Shown one piece after another: positions 55,948 through 64,000 of a stretch of 64,000 bases of DNA. The DNA lies in the NCBI GenBank assembly GCA_020698575.1, contig CM036245.1, positions 1,382,120 to 1,446,119 of the forward strand, given 5' to 3'. Position 1 is the first letter of the stretch, and each line of letters opens with the position of its first letter. The notes beneath the pieces are model-generated. The model made no database searches. It was not told where the DNA came from and saw nothing but the letters and a program-made list of their open reading frames with translations. The position numbers and the translations under genes were made by a program. Origin of the DNA: Bostrychus sinensis (lineage: Eukaryota > Chordata > Actinopteri > Gobiiformes > Eleotridae).

Positions 55948-57799
55948 CAGTCCCTCCAGGATTTCGCGGGCAATTTTTGTGATTGTTGCTAAAGTGCCTG
56001 ATTTTGCGGGGGATTTTCTTAAAAGTTGCGCTAAAAGTTGCAATTTTTTTTGTCTATAATTCACAGGTAAAAAGTACCAGAGGTGATAAAAATACAGTTA
56101 CTTGAGCTTTTTTTTTAAAAAAAATATTAGCTACTAACTATAAAAACTAGCAAAGTCTGTTTTTTAAACATATGTGAGGTGGTAATAATCTAATTAAAAA
56201 TACCTGGCTATTACACTGCAGCTGATTCTGATTCTGTTCCTCTCAGATCTTCTCTGGTGATTCCTGTTGTGTGCTGTAGAACATCAGTCATTAAAAACAG
56301 AGGACGTTTGCTGTGCTGTAGGTTTTTAGGAAGGTTATTAGCCTGCAACATTAACGTTTAAAGAACAATGACCTCTAACTGTTTCTAAATACGCTGCCCA
56401 TTCAACTTTTTAGACAACTATATCACCATGGCAACGCAGACAGCTTTTCAGTGACACCAGACAAAACTAGAAAGCACCGCGTTCGTCTCCTCCTTCAGTC
56501 CCATCCACACCACTGCTCCTCCTGCCGCTCTGTGAGTACGCCCTCCGCGCTCCTCCTGCCGCTCTGTGAGTACGCCCTCCGCGCTCCTCCTCCTGCAGCT
56601 CTGTGAGTACACCCTCCCCGCTGCTCCTCCTGCCGCTCTGTGAGTACGCCCTCCGCGCTCCTCCTCCTGCCGCTCTGTGAGTACGCCCTCCCCGCTGCTC
56701 CTCCTGCCGCTCTGTGAGTACGCCCTCCGCGCTCCTCCTCCTGCCGCTCTGTGAGTACGCCCTCCCCGCTGCTCCTCCTGCCGCTCTGTGAGTACGCCCT
56801 CCGCGCTGCTCCTCCTGCCGCTCTGTGAGTACGCCCTCCGCGCTGCTCCTCCTGCCGCTCTGTGAGTACGCCCTCAGCGCTGCTCCTCCTGCCGCTCTGT
56901 GAGTACGCCCTCCCCGCTGCTCCTCCTGCCGCTCTGTGAGTACGCCCTCCGCGCTGCTCCTCCTGCCGCTCTGTGAGTACGCCCTCCCCGCTGCTCCTCC
57001 TGCCGCTCTGTGAGTACGCCCTCCCCGCTGCTCCTCCTGCCGCTCTGTGAGTACGCCCTCCCCGCTGCTCCTCCTGCCGCTCTGTGAGTACGCCCTCCCC
57101 GCTGCTCCTCCTGCTGCTCTGTGAGTACGCCCTCCCCGCTGCTCCTCCTGCCCTCTGTGAGTACGCCCTCCGCGCTGCTCCTCCTGCCGCTCTGTGAGTA
57201 CGCCCTCCCCACTGCTCCTCCTGCCGCTCTGTGAGTACGCCCTCCCCGCTGCTCCTCCTGCCGCTCTGTGAGTACGCCCTCCCCGCTGCTCCTCCTGCCG
57301 CTCTGTGAGTACGCCCTCCCCGCTGCTCCTCCTGCTGCTCTGTGAGTACGCCCTCCCCGCTGCTCCTCCTGCCGCTCTGTGAGTACGCCCTCCGCGCTGC
57401 TCCTCCTGCCGCTCTGTGAGTACGCCCTCCGCGCTGCTCCTCCTGCCGCTCTGTGAGTACGCCCTCCGCGCTGCGCCTCCACGCGACTTTGTCTGTGAGT
57501 GCGCCGCACCTCCGCATCGCACCTCCTCGTCGCTTCGTCTGTGGCTCAACCCGACCTCCGGCGCACATTACTGGTGCGCCGCTGAGTGAACTGCTCTGCT
57601 CGGAACAGGGGACGGCCCGCAGACAGCGGTAAGTGCAGCAAAAGGCAGTTTTAAAGGAAAATCTCGGCTATAATTGACAAAAGTTGTGGAAAATTTGCGG
57701 AGTTTGGACAAAGTTGCAGGGTCGCGCTGAATTGGCGGGGTTTGCTTGATTTTGCGTTAATAGTTGCGATCGCATCATCGCAAAATCCTGGAGGAACTG
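55948..57799. mobile_element. 1.85-kb DNA transposon carrying a 37-bp array
   Basis: The ends read CAGTCCCTCCAGGATTTCGC and, in reverse complement, CAGTTCCTCCAGGATTTTGC. A 6-bp direct repeat TTTAGT flanks exactly (55942-55947 and 57800-57805). Subterminal regions share GTTGC/GCAAC motifs. The interior holds a 37-bp minisatellite and a GC-rich block with a GCG/GTAAGT site. No transposase is present; superfamily uncertain, hAT-like ends but a 6-bp duplication. Confidence 0.75.
56512..57478. repeat. 37-bp minisatellite GCTCTGTGAGTACGCCCTCC
   Basis: About 26 units of GCTCTGTGAGTACGCCCTCC followed by CCGCTGCTCCTCCTGCC, with a few 34-36-bp units. Because 37 is not divisible by three, three minus-strand frames of 211-360 codons read the same Gly/Arg/Ser-rich repeat in different phases; none is a gene. 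Each unit carries T/GTGAGT on the + strand. Confidence 0.97.
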
Positions 57800-58904
57800 T
57801 TTAGTGCACATTTATACATTGATTCAAGAGGCTCGACCTGATTTTTGGGGGGGTCATAACCTCCCTAACCCCCCCGGGAATTGCGCACCTGCACTCGGTG
57901 AACTCTGCTGGGTGTAAGGCGCTGTAGAAGTAAAGACTGATTAAAATGATAATGAGGCAAAGAGGTTTTGGGGACAGTAGTAGTAGTAAAAGTAGTAGTA
58001 GTAGTAGTACATGTACAGGAGAACGGGACAGTCTAAATGTCCCACAGTGAGTTAATGAATGAGAGTGAGCGGTCTGTCAGCTCTTGGTTATGAAACGTGC
58101 GCGTTGGGAGTTGCTGCTGACATGTTTTGGTTCCGTTAAATGGTTTGTGAAGTGTTGTAACAGCGGCGAGTTTGGGAGTAAACCTGATAATTCTCCAGCG
58201 TCCCGTCTGAGCCCAGAGTAAACAGGAGCGGGCTGTTTCTGACGGGACAGAGCGCAGCCCGCCGTGTTTTTAAATCATAAATCAAACTGATACGACCAGG
58301 CTCGGAGGAGACGACGGGAGCGCAGCTAATCAGTGTCCAGCCAAAGCTTTGTCACCAAAACATGAGTCAGAGACAGGAATGCGCCGAGTCAGGGTCAAAC
58401 TGAAGGACGGGGTTTGGAGTAGCCGACAGGAGCAGGTTTTTACTCTGCTGTAATCCTGCTTATGTGGGATATTTGTATTTATATAGTTTCAAACATATAC
58501 TACACAAACATATACACAAACATACACTACCGAGTTCTAGTTCAGCCCAGGTTTATGGAGAGGATTGTGTCAGGAAGGGCATCGGGTGTAAAAAAAAGCC
58601 TAGTTCTGGTTAGGTTTTAGTGAATGAATTAGAACTTTTAAATTCCAGCTGTAGTCCAAGTTAAGACCTGGTTTAGTTCAAGTTCAAGTTTGATCCTAAT
58701 TTATTGAATGTAATCTGAGTTTAGTCTTGGTTTAGTCTGGAGCTAAGACCTGCTGCTTTAAATTAAGATAAAGCCTGGGTTTAGTTAATTCTGGTTTAAA
58801 TTAGTCCTGGTTTAGTCTTGGTTTATACATGGGTTAGGTTTGATTTGATCCTGGTTTAGGTCTAAGTGATTCTCCTAAGTCCCAGTTAAGGTTTAGTATT
58901 TGGT
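57800..58904. other. unique sequence with CpG-richer part
   Basis: 58060-58440 is fairly CpG-rich, which may be an upstream part of the 60.1-kb promoter region. A TAG microsatellite lies at 57978-58009. 58620-58900 is a decayed 12-bp repeat. Confidence 0.4.
57978..58010. repeat. TAG microsatellite
   Basis: About ten TAG triplets with one AAAAG interruption. Confidence 0.9.
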
Positions 58905-59722
58905 TTAGTCCTGGTTTAATCCTGGTTTAGTCCGAATTTAGACCTAGTTTAGTCCTGGTTTAGACCTGGTTTAGTCCTGGTTTAGTCCTGGTTTAGTCCG
59001 AATTTAGACCTAGTTTAGTCCTGGTTTAGTCCTGGTTTAGACCTGGTTTAGTCCTGGTTTAGTCCGAATTTAGACCTAGTTTAGTCCTGGTTTAGTCCTG
59101 GTTTAGTCTGAATTTAGACCTGGTTTAGACCTAGTTTAGTCCTGGTTTAGTCCTGGTTTAGACCTGGTTTAGTCCTGGTTTAGTCCGAATTTAGACCTAG
59201 TTTAGTCCTGGTTTAGACCTGGTTTAGTCCTGGTTTAGTCCTGGTTTAGTCCGAATTTAGACCTAGTTTAGTCCTGGTTTAGTCCTGGTTTAGACCTGGT
59301 TTAGTCCTGGTTTAGTCCGAATTTAGACCTAGTTTAGTCCTGGTTTAGTCCTGGTTTAGTCTGAATTTAGACCTGGTTTAGACCTGGTTTAGTCCTGGTT
59401 TAAACCTGGTTTAGTCCGAATTTAGACCTGGTTTAGACCTGGTTCAGACCTGGTTCAGTCCTGGTTCAGACCTGGTTCAGTCCTGGTTCAGACCTGGTTT
59501 AGACCTGGTTTAGTCCTGGTTTAGACCTGGTTTAGTCCTGGTTCAGATCCTGGTTTAGACCTGGTTTAGTCCTGGTTCAGTCCTGGTTCAGACCTGGTTT
59601 AGACCTGGTTCAGACCTGGTTCAGACCTGGTTTAGACCTGGTTCAGACCTGGTTCAGACCTGGTTCAGACCTGGTTTAGACCTGGTTTAGTCCTGGTTCA
59701 GACCTGGTTCAGTCCTGGTCCC
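58905..59722. repeat. 12-bp minisatellite CCTGGTTTAGTC (with CCGAATTTAGAC)
   Basis: About 68 units. A higher-order block containing CCGAATTTAGACCTAG recurs about every 84-108 bp up to 59420, after which units change to CCTGGTTCAGAC. It ends about 50 bp upstream of the CpG-rich first exon. Confidence 0.96.
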
Positions 59723-59769
59723 TGTCCCTCCCTGAGTCCTAAGTCCAGAGTCCTGGTGACGTCTGTTGA

Positions 59770-60110
59770 GTGCAGTTTTTTGACGGCTCCAGTTCGCGCC
59801 CAGAGTGTGACCTTTCCCCAAAACCGCTCCCTCCCTGCGTTAATCACCGAGTCCCAGGGGCCCTGAACGCACCACCGCCGCCGGCCCTCCTCTCCTCACC
59901 ACGCACGCGCACGCCCTCCCTCACGCACGCACACGCACAGAGCTCCGGACAGAGCTCACTTCAGCGTCTCTCTCTCTCTCTGTGCGCACTGTTCGCTCCT
60001 GGAGCCGACCTCACCGGGACCTGCCGCGCACTGCAGCCGCCTCACGCGCCTCTCTCCCCGGGTACAGGATTCGCTCAGAGCCGCTGCGTTCGCCACCATG
60101 GCTCCGCGAT
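59770..60110 (+). promoter_or_regulatory. CpG-rich promoter / 5' UTR and first coding exon of an unidentified gene
   Basis: Dense CpG with a short CT tract (59963-59984). ATG at 60098 sits in a near-perfect Kozak context, CGCCACCATGG. Thirteen coding bases (M-A-P-R plus one base) precede a strong donor T/GTGAGT at 60110/60111. The rest of the gene lies to the right, probably beyond the window. Four residues are too few to identify it. The listed 114-codon frame through this segment is in another phase and is a shadow. Confidence 0.6.
60098..60110 (+). CDS. first 13 coding bases of an unidentified gene
   Basis: ATGGCTCCGCGAT encodes Met-Ala-Pro-Arg and the first base of codon 5 (phase-1 intron). 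Start chosen for the Kozak context and the donor GTGAGT directly after. No in-window exon 2 was recognised in 60111-64000. Confidence 0.5.
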
Positions 60111-61853
60111 GTGAGTTACCACACTTTGTTCCGTTTTTAACGCCACGAATGACGGGCCATGGACTGACACGACTCTAAATCTGACTTCTACCGCAAAACC
60201 TGAGTGAATAACTTTATTACATTTGAATTAAAGACTATTAAAGAGGATTCTGACGCAAAATACGCTGCGTAAAACACTACTTTGCATTAACTTTGGCATC
60301 ATATTCTGGTTTTAAGTTTATAAAATGCGATGAAATTGGGAAAAAGTGAAAATATGAGCAGTTTTTTGCTATGTCAGACTGATTATTATGCGGGAGTTAG
60401 ACCGAGCCCTGGTTAAAGATTGTTCATGGTAATCATTGAAGGTGACTTTTGGCTCTCTCTCTCTCTCTGTCCTGTCTCTGTTGGGACATGGTTCAAACTT
60501 TGCATATTGTCTGAGTTTATGTTTCTGACTCTGCTGATGGACTTAAATGTAAATGAGTTGTACTTTGTTTGGAGAAATGAAAAATAAACAAAAATATATT
60601 CAGCTTTCCTCAGTCTTTCTGAAACAGTGTGACTCCTTTGCATCAGTATTTCAGGTTTTATAACTGGAAATAATAGGAATAGGAAAACCTCTTCTGTTGG
60701 GAGCCCCCTGCTGGCAACAGTGGGGACTGGACAGAGCATAAAATGGTTATTTAGCATGGCTGTTAGCGACATGAGGCTAACAGATAGATTTCTGAGCTGA
60801 TGCTTTGGTAGTGACGGAGGTTTAAGGCTGAAATGATCAGAACGAGTCCGGTGACGGTGTCTGGGCTTTAGAAACGCGCAGGAGCACTTCCTGGTTTCAC
60901 TGTGTCTACGCAGAGCTGTGAGACCGAGCGTTTTCAGCTCTGGAGAAGGGCAGCAGCCTCAGCATACAGGATTACTCAGACAGAATACTACTGCAGCTCT
61001 GTTTCTGAGGAGGAGACCACATTAGAACAGGGTTAAAGAGAGGAACAGGACAGATTTAAAGTCACAGTACTTTTACTTCAGACTGCGCCCCGCCTCAGGC
61101 CCATAGGTGCAGATATTTCTTCAGCCCCTGTGACCTCTAACAGGAATAAGCAGTACTCCCACCTCTGGTCTGTGCAGTAATCTTTGTAGTACTTGTTAGT
61201 GTGGTTTTACCCTGTACTCAGGTTGAATGTGGACAAAGGCTCAGAGTACTTCAGGTGTTTGTAGTACAAATACTGCACTGAGTCTGTGTTTACACTAAAC
61301 TACTTCAGTCTGTACTCACAGCTCAGCAGTGACGACAGAGCAACAAGGAAGTACTCACAGTGTGTACCCGAGTAAAAGTACTGTTACTGAGAAATACTCG
61401 GTGGGCTCAGTGCTGAGCCTCCGTCATGTTCAAAGACGAGACGCACTTGGTTTTTAAAGTAGAGTAATATATTATTTTTAATAATCTTATAAGTGTCTTA
61501 TATGAGATTCTAATCTTGTGTTGTATTAGCTACATGCTCGCTATTGTTTTGTTTTAAAATAAACCAATATTGCCCCAAAGAACTGAAAAGGAGGTATTTT
61601 TAATTAACCCAAGAACCCCAGGGCACATGATATTAGTGCGGTGATTGACAGGAGACAGGAAAGGGTTAGATTTATCTCGGCCAATCACAGAGCAGAACAC
61701 TTACGTCTTTACTTCTGAGCGATGGCAGCGCTAATAACAAACTCTCGTGACCAAAGTTATTTATTAATGATAAACTTCAGCAGCAGACACTGAAATGAAC
61801 TGAAATCACCGTTACACCCGGAGCAGAGCGGCGTTTTCATTTCATTTCATTTT
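60111..61853 (+). other. probable first intron of the gene starting at 60098
   Basis: It begins GTGAGT. It contains the dispersed repeat 60895-61035 (inverted copy of about 30300-30420) and CAGTACT-rich stretches at 61140-61400. No exon is recognised. Confidence 0.45.
60895..61035. repeat. dispersed repeat, inverted relative to 30300-30430
   Basis: CAGAGCTGTGAGACCGAGCG, TTTTCAGCTCTGGAG and CAGCATACAGGATTACTCAG match the reverse complement of 30320-30420 almost base for base. Confidence 0.8.
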
Positions 61854-62474
61854 TAGGGATTGACCAATTATCGGCCAGGCAGATTATCGGCCAGGCAGAT
61901 TATTGGCGCCAATATTTGGCATTTTGACGCATATGTGGCCGATAATAGTCACTACTTTGTCCCACCTAGAGGTCGACCAATCATTTTTTTTGCCTTTTTT
62001 AGTCAATTGGCAATCGGCCGATTCTTGCCCATTAATGCCGATTTTTGGTCAGGCACATGTCCGGGCAACCATGTGACTGAAGGACCCCAGCTTCTCCACC
62101 CATCTGGTAGCAGTTTGGGCGCTTACCCTGCAGTTCATTTGAAACATTCACAACCGCTTTATCTCAGCCTGAAAAGCTCAAAACAGCAATAAACAGATTT
62201 TTGCTCATTTCTCTGGCATAAAACCTCGGAGAACAAAAAATTAAAAAAGTATTTTGTAGCTCTCCTCAAGCTCTACTCGCACAGCAGGATTGAGACTGCC
62301 TTATTGGTTTTCTCAAAAAAACCTTCATCTTTAACTGTTCTCACTGTCCAATTTTGATGCCAATATTTTCCCTTTTACTGCAAATGAATATCGGCTCAAA
62401 AATATCGGTTATCGGCCTCCCTGACTTCTAATAATCGGTATCGGCCCCCCAAAAAACATATAGGTCTATCTCTA
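61854..62474. mobile_element. inverted-repeat element(s), TATCGGCC family, nested
   Basis: The right end (62474) in reverse reads TAGAGATAGACCTATATG. A matching left end TAGAGGTCGACCAATCA is at 61967 (10 of first 12 match), with another, TAGGGATTGACCAATTATCGG, at 61854. Internal TATCGGCC motifs repeat. The middle (62045-62290) is a copy of the dispersed repeat at 49170, so at least two elements are nested. Confidence 0.6.
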
Positions 62475-63493
62475 ATAATTTCTTACACGTTTGCCTCGCT
62501 GAAAGAAAGAAGAGATGAGTCAAATAATGTTACTCAACGAGAAGTAAAAGTACTCAAATGATTTTTTTTGTGTAATACTTCTGCTACTACTACTATTACT
62601 CCTTCTACTGCTACTACTTTCTGACCTCGAGTCACTTCAGGGTCAAAGTTCAAAGGGTTTCCAGAAAACAGAAGTGCAGTATTTTAATATTTCTGAAGGA
62701 AGTTAAAGTTCCTCGTCAGCAGAAGAAACGGCGCACACAGAGTGCAGGACATAAACTGGGCGTGAGTGAAAAGTACTGCAGTATTTTTAGGAGAATATTT
62801 GACACAGGGCCCCGCCAGAGCCACACCTTCAGGGGCCACACCTCTGACGTCTCTCTCTCTGTCAGCTCTGTGTTTCTGCAGAGCGCTGTCAGTGAGGTCA
62901 GAAACAGCTGCAGAAGAAAAGTTCAACCCCTCAGCTCAAAGACTTTATAAAGCTGAATATGAAAGATCATGAGAGGAAATGACAAAAACTCTTTCTTGTT
63001 CCATTTCTTGTTGTCATTTCTCTGGAACAGAAGCTCGTAGAACAAACTCTTCCCAAGTTCTACCTGCACAGAGATGGACTTAACTCATCTTTAACTCTTC
63101 TCTTTGGTGTGGTTTACCGTAACTAATCGCTGTGTTATATTCATGTCTTTCATAAAATTAAGAAAATCTGCCCTGGGTCTAAAACAAAATTGCAGAAGCG
63201 TCCAGCTCAGTGATGTTTGATGGCCTCTGTGCTGCTGCTGCTGCTGCCTTCTTTAAATCCCACCCATGATTTTCAGTGGGATTTAAATCTGGAGACACTA
63301 CAGGACGTCCCTTCTGGAAAACTCTTTAACTGAGAAGTCCTTGAAATCTTTGGGTGGTTGAATATTTCTGATGACCGCTGTTTGTTCTGTGGATACTGTT
63401 TTATGGATTTGAGCCTGAGGTCCACACAGAAACAGGTTTCAGATCCTGCCTTTTTTATCAACGCTGGCCATTGGTGCAGAGCCAACTGCTTTA
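62475..63493. other. unique sequence with dispersed-repeat copy C
   Basis: No gene. 62520-62615 has a (CTA)n-like tract and a fragment of the ACTTTTACT-type repeat. 63000-63180 is a copy of the 49170 dispersed repeat without the 10-bp array. CTG triplets lie at about 63231-63246. Confidence 0.5.
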
Positions 63494-63598
63494 CTCCTGG
63501 TTTAGTCCTGGTTTAGTCCTGGTTTAGTCCTGGTTTAGTCCTGGTTTAGTCCTGGTTTAGTCCTGGTTTAGTCCTGGTTTAGACCTGGTTTAGACCTG
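63494..63598. repeat. 12-bp minisatellite CCTGGTTTAGTC (short)
   Basis: About nine units, in the same orientation as the 8971 array, adjoining the TAG microsatellite. Confidence 0.93.
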
Positions 63599-63644
<46 letters not shown>

Positions 63645-63645
63645 C

Positions 63646-63680
<35 letters not shown>

Positions 63681-63744
63681 CAGTAGTAGTAGTAGCAGTA
63701 GTAGTAGTAGTAGCAGTAGTAGTAGTAGCAGTAGTAGTAGTAGC

Positions 63745-63779
<35 letters not shown>

Positions 63780-63780
63780 C

Positions 63781-63821
<41 letters not shown>

Positions 63822-64000
63822 CAGTAGTAGTAGCAGTAGTAGTAGTAGTAGTAGTAGTAGCAGTAGTAGTAGTAGTAGTAGCAGTAGTAGTAGTAGTAGC
63901 AGTAGTAGTAGTAGTAGTAGTAGTAGCAGAAGCAGTAGTAGTAGTAGTAGTAGTAGTAGTAGCAGTAGTAGTAGTAGTAGTAGTAGCAGTAGTAGTAGTA
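63599..64000. repeat. (TAG)n/(CAG) microsatellite at window end
   Basis: At least 134 triplets of GTA with GCA interruptions, continuing past the window end. Confidence 0.97.

Noticed and set aside
56467..57568. Arg/Gly-rich 360-, 357- and 211-codon minus-strand frames
   Set aside because: The 37-bp unit is not divisible by three, so the same array yields all three; it lies inside a transposon.
55948..57799. Assignment of the 1.85-kb element to hAT
   Set aside because: Ends look hAT-like but the visible flanking duplication is 6 bp (TTTAGT), not the 8 bp expected, so I left the superfamily open.

Overview
The window looks like vertebrate, most likely teleost fish, nuclear DNA. The reasons are a multi-exon claudin gene with GT-AG introns, several short non-autonomous DNA transposons of types common in fish (hAT-like with 8-bp target duplications, pogo-like with TA duplications), dispersed repeats of fish style, and an extreme load of micro- and minisatellites. 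There is no bacterial operon, CRISPR array, rRNA or tRNA that I can support. By a rough tally about half of the window (near 30 kb) is tandem repeat, and nearly all long open reading frames are artefacts of those arrays.

Layout. 1-1.2 kb is a G-depleted pyrimidine tract. 1.4-5.9 kb holds 11- and 12-bp minisatellites. 6-8 kb is unique sequence ending in a CpG-rich candidate first exon with a splice donor near 8004. 9-11.2 kb is another 12-bp array and 11.4-12.8 kb a 33-bp array. 12.8-14.3 kb is TAG microsatellite split by a 739-bp inverted-repeat element. 16.3-19.6 kb is an 8-bp array and a GGTCTCT-type array. 19.7-21 kb has two minisatellites whose units each carry a CCAAT box. 21.06-27.33 kb is a 10-bp satellite with no length change in about 627 units. 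28.9-35 kb has several more arrays around unique DNA. An assembly gap lies at 36462-36500.

The only gene I can read with confidence is a claudin of the claudin-15/claudin-10 type on the + strand, with four exons between 38331 and 43876 and a poly(A) signal at 44676. Its first exon (first membrane segment and first extracellular loop) is not visible and may lie in or beyond the gap. Every visible intron longer than 100 bp, and the 3' UTR, consists largely of tandem arrays; one array starts exactly at the exon-3 splice donor and another merges with the polypyrimidine tract of exon 4.

44.9-47 kb is again tandem repeat. 47-58 kb is unique DNA full of transposon fragments, including a hAT insertion whose empty site can be seen elsewhere in the window, a pogo-like element with a transposase C-terminal remnant, a fold-back element, and a 1.85-kb element carrying a 37-bp array. 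58.9-59.7 kb is another 12-bp array directly upstream of a CpG-rich first exon with a strong Kozak start codon (60098) and splice donor (60110/60111); that gene continues beyond the window and I do not recognise it. The window ends inside a TAG microsatellite.
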